A stretch of 64,000 nt of DNA. It comes from Rhizobium sp. BK196 (lineage in GTDB: Bacteria; Pseudomonadota; Alphaproteobacteria; Rhizobiales; Rhizobiaceae). Position 1 is the first letter of the stretch; every line of letters starts with the position of its first letter. The position numbers were made by a program, and so were the translations under genes. The stretch spans positions 248,001-312,000 of the forward strand of contig NZ_JACHZB010000006.1 of assembly GCF_014193255.1 (NCBI RefSeq), read 5' to 3'. The notes under the pieces were generated by a model. That model was not told where the DNA came from. It searched no databases and was given only the letters and a program-made list of their open reading frames with translations. Below are positions 49,360 to 57,526 of the stretch, piece after piece.

Positions 49360-50802
49360 CAGCGAAAAAGGTTGGGCGGGGTCGAAGATAGTTGTACCGG
49401 CAATCGGAGTGATGCTGCCGAACGGCTGGACCTCAAATTCCCGCAGGCCGCGCGGCCCGGTGTTGAACGCTGCGATGGCAGCGATCATCGAGCCGGAACG
49501 GGTGTTGGCCGCGGCAAAACTCTTTATCCCAGCCCCGAGGAATTCCGCCAACAGCCTGTTGCGCAGCTCGGCGATCGCGCGGCGGTGGTCTGCATTTCCG
49601 GCCTCGAGAAGCATGTCGCATTCCGAGTCCAGCCCCTCGGAGCGATTGTTGAGATTGGAGGAGCCGATACGGACCACGTCGTCGTCGGCGATTATAAGTT
49701 TGGAATGGACAAGTACTTCCACCTCAGCCTTCTTCCCCGGCACGACCGGATAATAAACGCGCAGCCGGTTCTTGTGATCAACTCGCTTGAGCCGCCGAAT
49801 GATACGATCACGATTATTGCCCATGACGATCTTTTCGATCAGCCCATGGGAGCTGCGCGTGCAGATGACCACTACTTCCGGTCCTTCTTCTTTCTGAAGA
49901 CGCGTTGCAATGGCGTCGGCGACGCGGAATGAGGAAAAATACTGCGTTTCGATGTAAAGCTGTCGCTTGGCTCTAGCGATCACGTCGAGCGTCATGGCGA
50001 TGCCTTCGCCGGCGCCGGACCGAAAGGCCGTCGACGGCTCTGTCAGAGCGAAGCTGACAGGGCAGTTGAGCAATGAAATGGAAAGATCATCCGGCCAGGC
50101 GAAATCGACGTCCTCGGCAACCGACGCATGAATCTCACCGGTAGCCTGTTCCCAGCGCCGTCTCGCGATTTCGCCGACGCGCCGCGCGGCATCGCCGGTG
50201 ACCATCGCCTGAACGTCGTGCAGGGGATCATAGAAAACACCTTCAGGCGCGCGTCGCAGTTTGTCCTCGGCGCGATGGCGCCGGGTATCCCATCGCCGTG
50301 ACGTCAAGTCCATTCCACCGATGAAGGCGACAGCGTCATCGATGCACACGAGTTTCTGATGGTGGCTGCCACGTATCGCACTCTGGATATCGAAGCGCAG
50401 ATCGATTCCCGGGCTCTTCGGGAAGGCCTTCTTTCGTAACAGCTTCACGGATTTTTCCGAATAAATCGGGCCGAGCGTCCAGATGAGGATGCGTATTTTC
50501 AGCTCCGGATTTGCCGCGCTTAACGCATGCAGCATGTCGCCCAATGTCTCATCGGACTTTTCCGGCTCCAGTAAGATATCGGGATTGAAGTCCCAGCCGA
50601 CGATCCAGATGGTGCGCTTAGCTTGTCGCAGGGTACGCGCCAGTTCCGCGAAATAATTATTGCCATTAACCAGGAAGGCAGTCTTCGCAGCGGTGTCTCC
50701 AACGTGGAAACTTCTCGCCCTGCGTTTTTTGCCGCTGCTTCGCCGCTGTTCCTTTGCCTGGGATAACGTCGGGTGATGGTATATATTTTTAGATAGGGTC
50801 AT
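49297..50802 (-). CDS. clsB: Phospholipase D family protein, cardiolipin synthase ClsB-like
   Basis: The 501-residue protein has two complete HKD motifs: His148-Lys150-Asp155 in HHQKLVCID and His366-Lys368-Asp373 in HSKLIIAD. It has no N-terminal membrane anchor, as in ClsB. It would join phospholipids to cardiolipin or transfer phosphatidyl groups. The start at 50802 follows AAGG in a modest ribosome site. An exact EcfG promoter ends 28 bp upstream. The neighbouring YbhN- and YbhP-like genes complete a module known from E. coli, but here the genes face each other and overlap at the 3' ends. Confidence 0.82.
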   Translation of the reverse strand: MTLSKNIYHHPTLSQAKEQRRSSGKKRRARSFHVGDTAAKTAFLVNGNNYFAELARTLRQAKRTIWIVGWDFNPDILLEPEKSDETLGDMLHALSAANPELKIRILIWTLGPIYSEKSVKLLRKKAFPKSPGIDLRFDIQSAIRGSHHQKLVCIDDAVAFIGGMDLTSRRWDTRRHRAEDKLRRAPEGVFYDPLHDVQAMVTGDAARRVGEIARRRWEQATGEIHASVAEDVDFAWPDDLSISLLNCPVSFALTEPSTAFRSGAGEGIAMTLDVIARAKRQLYIETQYFSSFRVADAIATRLQKEEGPEVVVICTRSSHGLIEKIVMGNNRDRIIRRLKRVDHKNRLRVYYPVVPGKKAEVEVLVHSKLIIADDDVVRIGSSNLNNRSEGLDSECDMLLEAGNADHRRAIAELRNRLLAEFLGAGIKSFAAANTRSGSMIAAIAAFNTGPRGLREFEVQPFGSITPIAGTTIFDPAQPFSLLRRLGLRSFFKRIGLTARPA

Positions 50803-50830
50803 GATTGCCTTGGCCTCTGAACTGATCACA

Positions 50831-50855
50831 AACGCTCAGGATTTCCTCAGGTTCC
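50831..50855 (-). promoter_or_regulatory. Predicted EcfG (general stress sigma) promoter
   Basis: On the minus strand GGAAC, sixteen bases, CGTT: exact consensus, ending 28 bp before the start codon of the ClsB-like gene. Confidence 0.75.
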
Positions 50856-51084
50856 CTAGGCCCCGTGTCGACTCGCCGACAGCAGAATCGGCCCCAATGC
50901 CGATCGGCGAGGTGGTGCGCAGGACACCCTCGCTTCGCCGCATGCCAAAATTCACAATTCAAACTGCGATCATCGATCGGCCGAAAGGCGGCAACCTTCA
51001 GTCGGATTGCAACATTAAAAGCAGCAGTCGCGTTAACTCCATTCTGACGATCGGAGAGGCCAAACTGCGTAGGGGCCGGCCCGG

Positions 51085-51528
51085 ATGACACGGAACGTCT
51101 TTGCTTTCGGAACTCTGAAGAGAGGCTTTCCTCTTCATGAACAGGGGCTTTCCTGCAGCAGTTTTCGCGGGATTTGCAGGACATGCGACCGTTATCCGAT
51201 GCTGATTGCCGGTCCTTGGTTCGCACCGATGATGTTCAACGAACCGGGCGTCGGATATCGCGTCATCGGTGAACTCTACGAGGCTGACGAAGACACGATA
51301 GCAAAGCTGGATCGGCTGGAATCCGTCGGCAAGCCGGGCAACCTGCGAGTGGCGATAGAAGTGGAGCCGGTCGTCGGCGGACCAGCATGGTCCGCACTTG
51401 TCTACCTGAAATCGCGGCAACTCGCCGACCCAATTCACTCGGGTTATCTCCGAATTTACGAAAACAGGCGGTTTATCCCATTCGACCGAAGAGACGAGCA
51501 TCGCTGCAACTCAGTATCGGATCTCTGA
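51085..51528 (+). CDS. Gamma-glutamylcyclotransferase/AIG2-like family protein
   Basis: The 147-residue protein opens with NVFAFGTLKRGFPLH, the substrate-loop motif of the family, and has the acidic residue region GELYEADEDTIAKLDRLE. Family members cyclise gamma-glutamyl amines or act on related amides; the substrate here is not known. The gene lies between two stress promoters but has no exact EcfG site of its own. The final residues are polar and may not belong to the fold. Confidence 0.83.
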   Translation: MTRNVFAFGTLKRGFPLHEQGLSCSSFRGICRTCDRYPMLIAGPWFAPMMFNEPGVGYRVIGELYEADEDTIAKLDRLESVGKPGNLRVAIEVEPVVGGPAWSALVYLKSRQLADPIHSGYLRIYENRRFIPFDRRDEHRCNSVSDL

Positions 51529-51664
51529 AAGGATCAGAGGTTTTCTGCGGCATCGCTCTCCCGAAGCAGGCAGGCGCTTGAAACTCTTCATTACCCCATT
51601 CGGGGTCCGCTGTTGGTAACATAGGTTTTGCCGCTCGAGATTGCCGGCATCGATCGTTTCGTAA

Positions 51665-51689
51665 GGAACGATTGGAATGACAATGCGTT
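51665..51689 (+). promoter_or_regulatory. Predicted EcfG (general stress sigma) promoter
   Basis: GGAAC, sixteen bases, CGTT: exact consensus, in the gap before the 39-residue ORF at 51806 and the DUF3008 gene at 51959. Confidence 0.75.
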
Positions 51690-51805
51690 GGACAGACAAC
51701 CACCTTCTCCGGCATGTGCGGCTCAGGATGCCCCATCACAGAGATCATCCGTGCTGTTGCTGCAATTGCCAGGTGAAATTCGATGAACCTCGAAGGAGAA
51801 AGACC

Positions 51806-51925
51806 ATGGCTCGTGCTTTCCGAAAGGGACAAAGCGTAGCATTCGGAGGAGAGGGTCTCGACAGCAAGAATTTCGAGACGGAACAATATCGGGATCATGC
51901 CGCTAACCGGTGCATCGATCCCTAG
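51806..51925 (+). CDS. Very small protein, 39 residues, possible stress gene
   Basis: The short frame has an excellent ribosome site (AAGGAGAAAGACC before the ATG) and lies downstream of an exact EcfG promoter. The peptide MARAFRKGQSVAFGGEGLD is basic then acidic, without a membrane segment. An ATG 43 codons upstream would give an 82-residue form with a Cys-rich stretch (PCCCCNC). I prefer the short form for its ribosome site. The family is unknown. Confidence 0.45.
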   Translation: MARAFRKGQSVAFGGEGLDSKNFETEQYRDHAANRCIDP

Positions 51926-51958
51926 TGTCAGGGGACTTTTGGCTGAAGGAGCTTCATG

Positions 51959-52147
51959 ATGCCTGCAAAATCAAAATCCCAACAAATGGCTGCCGGCGCA
52001 GCCCTTGCCGCCAAGCGCGGCGAGAAGAAGAAGAGCGAACTGAAAGGCGCTTCAAAGAGCATGGTCGATTCCATGAGCGAGAAGGAACTTCACGACATGG
52101 CGTCCACTAAGCAGAAGGGAAAGCCAGCGCACTCCTCTAATTCTTGA
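51959..52147 (+). CDS. DUF3008 family small basic protein
   Basis: The 62-residue protein MPAKSKSQQMAAGAALAAKR is recognisable as DUF3008, a Lys/Ser/Ala-rich family common in alphaproteobacteria. ELKGASKSMVDSMSEKEL is its second conserved part. It is probably largely disordered and of unknown function. GAAGGAG precedes paired ATG codons, and 51959 is the family start. It is downstream of an exact EcfG promoter, which agrees with a stress role. Confidence 0.8.
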   Translation: MPAKSKSQQMAAGAALAAKRGEKKKSELKGASKSMVDSMSEKELHDMASTKQKGKPAHSSNS

Positions 52148-52456
52148 GGCCCACTGATCGCTTTCAAGAGCGGGTTGCGGCGGACTCTTTGCCGGTTTTG
52201 CGGGGATAGACGACGAGTTTGTCACTGGCGGTGTTTCCCGTGAATGGTGACTGCCGCCATGATGGTCACTTGGACCAAAAGCGTGGCCTCCTAGCTGGGC
52301 GGAGCGAGAGGGTCGATGGTGTCAACGTCCACTGCGGCCCTGCGGGGTGACGGCGCTCGTTCATCTGCGTGAGCGCCTGCGATGACAGCGGATGGATCAA
52401 TTGCCGCGGGTTTTTGATGATCGGCCTGCAGGAATCTCACTAGTCAGGAGGTATGT
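52148..52456. other. Non-coding gap of about 310 bp
   Basis: No supported gene. Short GC-rich imperfect repeats occur around 52215-52262, which reminded me of insertion-sequence ends, but I find no transposase frame or terminal inverted repeat. The last bases hold the AGGAGG ribosome site of the next gene. Confidence 0.35.
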
Positions 52457-53329
52457 GTGCAACCAACGATCCATAGATATGTGACCGTCAACGGTATCGA
52501 TGTCTTTTGCCGCGAGGCGGGGCCGGAAAACGCCCCTGTGGTCCTGTTGCCGCACGGTTATCCATGCTCGTCGTATGAATTCCGCAATCTGATGCCGAGG
52601 CTGGCGGATCGCTGGCGGCTGCTTGCGCCGGATTTTCCAGGTGCCGGCTATAGCGCGACCCCTGATGACTTCGACTACAGCTTCGACGGCTATGCCGACT
52701 TTCTGGACAGCTTCGTGAAGACGGTGGGCGTGGAGCGCTTCGCGCTGTATCTCCACGACTTCGGATCTCCGATCGGCGCGCGGCTGGCCATCAAGGCGCC
52801 GGAGCGTATCGTGGCGCTCATCATCCAAAATGGCGATATCCCTTACGAAGATGCGTTGGGATCGAAATATGCCGAGATCGAGAAGACCTGGCAGCTACCG
52901 CGGTCCGATATGAGGGCGAAAGTGGCGGAGGCGATCAACGAGGAGACGTTCAGGGAGGAATTCCTGAACGATGTTAGGCCCGATCTCGCCAAGCAGATTC
53001 CTCCCGACCTCTGGAAGCTGCATTGGTCGTTGATGACGCCGAAGCGCAAGGATATTGCGATTGACCTGATCGCCGGCCTGAAAGAGAACCGTGCGTGGTT
53101 TCCCCAACATCGAGACTACCTTGCCAAATATCGTCCACCGACGCTGATTGTATGGGGGCCTCAGGACGGCTACATGCCGGAGAAGTCGGCGCGTGCCTAT
53201 CTCCGGGATCTGCCCGACGCCGAACTGCATCTGCTGGATGGGGGTCATTGGCTTCTTGAGACTAATCTCGATGAGGTGTTGTCGCTCATCCGCGATTTTC
53301 TTGGCCGAGTTCACAAGAGCACGCCTTGA
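52457..53329 (+). CDS. Alpha/beta hydrolase, haloalkane dehalogenase/epoxide hydrolase-like
   Basis: The 290-residue enzyme has LLPHGYPCSSYEFRNL, the nucleophile Asp in YLHDFGSPIGARLA, an acid Asp in IVWGPQDGYM and the His in LLDGGHWLLETN. An Asp rather than Ser nucleophile points to the dehalogenase/epoxide hydrolase branch. The start is a GTG with AGGAGG five bases upstream. No signal peptide is seen. The substrate is unknown. It is convergent with the TRAP operon. Confidence 0.83.
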   Translation: MQPTIHRYVTVNGIDVFCREAGPENAPVVLLPHGYPCSSYEFRNLMPRLADRWRLLAPDFPGAGYSATPDDFDYSFDGYADFLDSFVKTVGVERFALYLHDFGSPIGARLAIKAPERIVALIIQNGDIPYEDALGSKYAEIEKTWQLPRSDMRAKVAEAINEETFREEFLNDVRPDLAKQIPPDLWKLHWSLMTPKRKDIAIDLIAGLKENRAWFPQHRDYLAKYRPPTLIVWGPQDGYMPEKSARAYLRDLPDAELHLLDGGHWLLETNLDEVLSLIRDFLGRVHKSTP

Positions 53330-53404
53330 ACAGAGGTCTTCAATGCATGCCCGATGATGTTCAGAAAATCTGTCTGATGTGAGCGCTCCCGATCGCAAAG
53401 AGAA

Positions 53405-53425
53405 GAGCCGGGTTGAACCCGGCTC
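53405..53425 (-). terminator. Intrinsic terminator of the TRAP operon
   Basis: GAGCCGGG and CCCGGCTC form an 8-bp perfect stem with a 5-nt loop. On the minus strand it is followed by CTTCTCTTT. It lies nine bases after the stop codon of the TRAP binding-protein gene. Confidence 0.75.
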
Positions 53426-53433
53426 CGATATGA

Positions 53434-54549
53434 TCACTTCTTCGCGGCCTGAGCGGCGTACATGTAGCTGTCATAGCTGTATTCGGCGACACGGAACCAT
53501 TCAAAGCTCTCGTCGCGGAACTTCTTCCAGCCCGGATAGATCTTCGCCCAGGTCGGGTGCTTCTGGCTATACTCACCGTAGAGTTCGAAGGAAGCCTTGT
53601 AGGCGGCGTCCATCACGTCACGCGGAAGGGGGCGCAGTTTGACGCCCTTGCCGACGAGCGAGCGGATCGCCGCAGTATTCTTGACGTCGTAGAGCGCCTG
53701 CATGTTGACGTTCGCCGCCTTGCAGGCGACATCAAGAGCTGCCTTATAGGTGTCAGGCAATCCTTCATACTGCGCTTTGTTGATGAAGAAGTGGATGGTC
53801 AGACCGCCTTCCCAATAGGCCGGGTAATAATAGTTCTGGGCGATCTGGTAGAAGCCGAGCTTCTCGTCGTCATAAGGGCCGATCCACTCGGCGGCGTCTA
53901 TCGTGCCACGTTCGAGCGCAGGGTAGATGTCGCCACCCGGAAGCTGCTGGGGGACGACGCCGAGACGCGACATGACTTCGCCGGCAACGCCCGCGATACG
54001 CATTTTGACGCCTTTCAGATCGGCGACCGACTTGATCTCCTTGCGGAACCAGCCGCCCATCTGGGCGCCGGTCGCGCCACCCGGAATGCCCACGACGCCA
54101 TAGTCCGAAAGGAACTCGTTATAGGCTTCGTTTCCGCCGCCGTGATAGAGCCAGGCGTTCTGCTGGCGGCCGTTCAGGCCGAAAGGGATTGTGGAGCCAA
54201 TAGCAAACGTTGGATCCTTGCCCGTGAAATAGTAGCCGCAGGTATGGGCAAGCTCGACGGTATTGGCCTTGACGGCGTCGATCGCCTGGGCACCCGGCAC
54301 GAGTTCGCCGGCCTGGAAGACCTGGATTTGAAACTTGCCCTCGGTGATCTTGTTGAGCGCGTCCGCCATGACCACGGCACCGCCGTAGATCGTGTCGAGA
54401 TTGTTTGGGAAACCCGATGTCAGGCGCCAGCGCAGCGTCGGCGTGCTTTGGGCGATTGCCGGGGCGGCAAGCGACGCCCCCGCCACGGTTGCGGCGCCGG
54501 CCAGCGCACCTTTCGTCAAAAATCCTCTACGGCCTATGTCTCTCGTCAT
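53434..54549 (-). CDS. dctP: TRAP transporter substrate-binding protein, 2-oxoacid (TakP) type
   Basis: The 371-residue receptor has a twin-arginine signal (IGRRGFLTKGALAGAATVAG) and the DctP fold. Arg174 in KMRIAG fits the ligand carboxylate-binding Arg. ERGTIDAAEWIGPYDDEKLGF closely follows TakP-type proteins that bind 2-oxo monocarboxylates with sodium. The start at 54549 has GAGGAGGAG upstream; an in-frame ATG 12 codons earlier is less likely. It is the last gene of a dctQ-dctM-dctP operon. Confidence 0.9.
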   Translation of the reverse strand: MTRDIGRRGFLTKGALAGAATVAGASLAAPAIAQSTPTLRWRLTSGFPNNLDTIYGGAVVMADALNKITEGKFQIQVFQAGELVPGAQAIDAVKANTVELAHTCGYYFTGKDPTFAIGSTIPFGLNGRQQNAWLYHGGGNEAYNEFLSDYGVVGIPGGATGAQMGGWFRKEIKSVADLKGVKMRIAGVAGEVMSRLGVVPQQLPGGDIYPALERGTIDAAEWIGPYDDEKLGFYQIAQNYYYPAYWEGGLTIHFFINKAQYEGLPDTYKAALDVACKAANVNMQALYDVKNTAAIRSLVGKGVKLRPLPRDVMDAAYKASFELYGEYSQKHPTWAKIYPGWKKFRDESFEWFRVAEYSYDSYMYAAQAAKK

Positions 54550-54620
54550 GATGCTCCTCCTCTGTGGGTTGACGCGGCCGCGCACTACGGCAGCGATCTG
54601 GCTATGTGTCGGGTTTGGAA

Positions 54621-56201
54621 TCAGGGATTGCTTCCGTTTTGTTCCGGATTCCCGAAGCTTGGCGTCGGTGATCCGAAATCCGGTGCCGGTGCATCGAAGG
54701 CGGGCGGCGCGGTTTCGCCTTCTGACGGCTCGGCTCCGAACGGTGCTGCCGGTGCGCCGAACGGATTTGCCCCGCCCTCGCCTGGCATTGGAACATTCAG
54801 TTCGATCGTCGACGGATCTACTACCACGCGTCCGGACTTGTAATGGGTCACCAGTTGAGGGAACGCGATGACGACGATCACCATGGCTAGCTGTATGCCG
54901 AGATAAGGCAGAGCACCCATGTATATCTGACCGGAGGTGACGGGCTGGATCGTCGTGCCTGTGATCCTGTCCTTATAGGCTCGTGTTGGCGCGACCGAAC
55001 GCAAATAGAAGAGCGAAAAGCCGAACGGCGGGTGCATGAACGAGGTCTGCATGTTGATCGCCAGCATCACGCCGAACCAGATCAGGTCGATGCCGAGGCT
55101 GTCGGCGACCGGTGCAAGCAACGGAATGATGATGAAGGCCAGCTCGAAATAGTCGAGGAAGAAGGCCAGGAAAAAGACGAGCAGGTTTGCTACGATCAGG
55201 AAGCCGACTGCGCCGCCAGGGATCGACGTCATCAGATGCTCGACCCAGACGTGGCCGTTGACGCCGTAGAAGGTCAGCGAGAAGACGCGGGCGCCGAGAA
55301 GAATGAAGATGACGAAGGACGACAGTTTTGCCGTCGCATAAAGCGCCGACTTGATCATCGCCAGATCGAGACGACGGTTGATGGCTGCAAGGGCAAGTGC
55401 ACCAACCGCGCCCATCGCACCGCCTTCCGTCGGCGTTGCAAGGCCGATGAAGATCGTGCCGAGGACGAGGAAGATCAGCACCAGCGGCGGGACGAGCGAG
55501 ATAATCACGCGCTGCAACAGCTTCCAGCCCTTGAGCGTGCGCGCCGCCGCGGGCAATGCCGGAACACTCGGGGGGCGAATGATCGACATCGTGATGATGT
55601 AGAGGGCATAGGCGGCAACGAGCAGCAGGCCCGGGATAAGCGCGCCCTTGTACATGTCGCCGACGGAACGACCGAGCTGGTCGGCGAGGATGATCAGTAC
55701 GAGGCTCGGCGGGATGATTTGCGCCAGTGTGCCGGAGGCTGCAATCGTCCCGGCGGCGACACGCCGATCATAGCCGTAGCGCAGCATGATCGGTAGCGAA
55801 ATCAGGCCCATGGAGATAACCGATGCGGCAACAACGCCAGTGGTGGCTGCAAGGATTGCGCCAACGAAGATAACCGCGAAAGCAAGACCGCCGCGGACAG
55901 GCCCGAAGAGCTGCCCGATCGTGTCGAGCAGGTCCTCGGCCATTCCGCTTCGTTCAAGGATCAAGCCCATGAAGGTGAAGAACGGGATGGCAAGCAGCGT
56001 CTCGTTCGACATCTGTCCGAAGATGCGATCGGGGATTGCACCGAAAAGATTGACGGGCAGCAGCCCCATTTCAATGCCCACGAAGCCAAAGACGAAGCCG
56101 ACGAAGGCGAGTGCGAACGCGACCGGATAGCCGAGCAGCAGCACCACGATCAGCGACAGAAACATGATCGGTGCGAGGTTTTCCGCAAGGAAAGCAAACA
56201 T
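54621..56201 (-). CDS. dctM: TRAP transporter large permease (DctM type) with Pro/Gly-rich tail
   Basis: The 526-residue permease has about twelve membrane helices (LIVVLLLGYPVAFALAFVG near the N-terminus) and the TRAP motif IPLLAPVADSLGID. After residue about 455 it carries a roughly 65-residue Pro/Gly/Ala/Phe-rich extension with repeated P-x-FG steps (APFGAEP, PDFGSPTPSFG). The usual DctM ends soon after its last helix, so the tail is unusual. It starts 14 bases after the DctQ gene. Confidence 0.9.
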   Translation of the reverse strand: MFAFLAENLAPIMFLSLIVVLLLGYPVAFALAFVGFVFGFVGIEMGLLPVNLFGAIPDRIFGQMSNETLLAIPFFTFMGLILERSGMAEDLLDTIGQLFGPVRGGLAFAVIFVGAILAATTGVVAASVISMGLISLPIMLRYGYDRRVAAGTIAASGTLAQIIPPSLVLIILADQLGRSVGDMYKGALIPGLLLVAAYALYIITMSIIRPPSVPALPAAARTLKGWKLLQRVIISLVPPLVLIFLVLGTIFIGLATPTEGGAMGAVGALALAAINRRLDLAMIKSALYATAKLSSFVIFILLGARVFSLTFYGVNGHVWVEHLMTSIPGGAVGFLIVANLLVFFLAFFLDYFELAFIIIPLLAPVADSLGIDLIWFGVMLAINMQTSFMHPPFGFSLFYLRSVAPTRAYKDRITGTTIQPVTSGQIYMGALPYLGIQLAMVIVVIAFPQLVTHYKSGRVVVDPSTIELNVPMPGEGGANPFGAPAAPFGAEPSEGETAPPAFDAPAPDFGSPTPSFGNPEQNGSNP

Positions 56202-56215
56202 GATGTGGTTCCGCC

Positions 56216-56764
56216 TTAAAGAGTCTGCGCTTCGGCGTCAGCAAGGGCGACCGCGTCGGGCAAGTCGCCGCGCAGGATCGCAATGCGCTTGATGAGCTCA
56301 GAGAGGCCCTGGAGAGCAAGTAGCCCGAAACCCAGAGGGATCATGGCCCAGACCGGCCAGAGGATAAGGCCACCGGTATTGTTGGATATCTCGCCCGTAG
56401 AGAATTTCTCGATGACGCTCGGCCAAGAGAGGTAGATAGTGATCAAGCAGAAGGGGAAGAGAAAGAAGATCGTGCCGAAAACTTCGATCCAGAGCTGAAC
56501 CCGGCGGGAGAGGCGACCATAGACCAGATCGACCTTCACATGTTCGTTGCTCATCAACGTCCAGGCTGCCGCAACCAGAAAGGCTGCGGAGAAAAGGTAC
56601 CATTGTGCTTCCAGCCACGCATTGGAGCTGAGATTGAACAGCTTGCGTGTCGTTGCGTTGATCGCGCTGATCAGGACGGCGAGCAGCAGTAGCCAGGAAA
56701 CGGCTTTGCCAAAGAAAGTATTGATCGCGTCTATCGTACGCGACAGCGTCAAAAGTCCGGCCAT
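56216..56764 (-). CDS. dctQ: TRAP transporter small permease (DctQ type)
   Basis: The 182-residue protein has four membrane helices and the family motif region NEHVKVDLVYGRLSRR in the loop between helices two and three. GGGAGG before the ATG at 56764 sets the start; an in-frame ATG 34 codons upstream would add a non-membrane leader and cover the palindromic site. It is the first gene of the TRAP operon and lies 117 bp after the response-regulator gene. Confidence 0.87.
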   Translation of the reverse strand: MAGLLTLSRTIDAINTFFGKAVSWLLLLAVLISAINATTRKLFNLSSNAWLEAQWYLFSAAFLVAAAWTLMSNEHVKVDLVYGRLSRRVQLWIEVFGTIFFLFPFCLITIYLSWPSVIEKFSTGEISNNTGGLILWPVWAMIPLGFGLLALQGLSELIKRIAILRGDLPDAVALADAEAQTL

Positions 56765-56858
56765 GGAATCCTCCCGAGGCCGCACGAAGCGGCCGCAAAG
56801 GACACCTACGGACTGCCTTTTGCAGGCGCAATACGAGAGAGCGGTAATCTGACGGTCC

Positions 56859-56876
56859 CTACCCACTACTGGGTAG
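56859..56876. promoter_or_regulatory. NarL-like operator palindrome upstream of the TRAP operon
   Basis: CTACCCA and TGGGTAG form perfect 7-bp arms around CTAC. The site is 95 bp upstream of dctQ and just past the NarL-type regulator gene. Its TACCCA/TGGGTA halves resemble NarL heptamers. Confidence 0.5.
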
Positions 56877-56881
56877 AGTGC

Positions 56882-57526
56882 TCAAACCGCCGGGGTCAGT
56901 CCGTGCTCGATCGCAATACGCGTCAGATCAGCCGTCGTGGAAACACCAAGCTTGCGCTTGATCGTCTTGCGATGTGTTTCGACGGTTGCAACCGACAGGT
57001 CGAGCAATCCGGCAATCTCTCGGTTGCTCCGCCCGATGGCAAGATGCGCCAGGATTTCCCGCTCACGCGTCGTGATCGGCAGATCGTTCTCTTTCGTCTG
57101 CTTGCGTTGCATAAGAACGTCCGACACGCCGGTGGAAAAATAGGTTCCGCCTGCAGCGACAGTTTCAATTGCCCCGATGATTTCTTCGTTGGGAACATCC
57201 TTGAGGATATAGCCGGAGGCACCTCTGACGACCGATGCCGAAATATATTCGCGGCTGTCATGCATCGACAGCATCAGGATTTTCGTCGACGGTGCCGCCT
57301 TCTTGAAGATCTCGATCGCCTCAATGCCACTGATCTGCGGCATGTTGATGTCCAGGAGAACGATATCTGGGGCTTGTCGTGCCGCAATATCCAAACCCGG
57401 TTGAACGGCTCCAGCGGTGCCAACGACATTTATATGCTCGTAGGTTTCGAGGATGGCGCGCAGGCCTTCAAGAACAAGCGGGTGATTGTCGACAAGGACG
57501 ACGGAAATTGCAGGTTTTCTGTTCAT
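56882..57526 (-). CDS. LuxR/NarL-type response regulator
   Basis: The 214-residue protein has a receiver domain (1-120) with Asp59 in DIVLLDINMP and a LuxR-type HTH (about 150-210; LTTREREIL-like ITTREREILAHLAIGRSNREI in parts). It overlaps the sensor-kinase gene by ATGA and is upstream of the TRAP operon on the same strand. It is the likely activator of that operon through the palindrome at 56859-56876. Confidence 0.9.
   Translation of the reverse strand: MNRKPAISVVLVDNHPLVLEGLRAILETYEHINVVGTAGAVQPGLDIAARQAPDIVLLDINMPQISGIEAIEIFKKAAPSTKILMLSMHDSREYISASVVRGASGYILKDVPNEEIIGAIETVAAGGTYFSTGVSDVLMQRKQTKENDLPITTREREILAHLAIGRSNREIAGLLDLSVATVETHRKTIKRKLGVSTTADLTRIAIEHGLTPAV

Noticed and set aside
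52148..52456. Insertion-sequence remnant
   Set aside because: Some short repeats looked like IS ends, but no transposase frame, terminal inverted repeats or target duplication could be shown.
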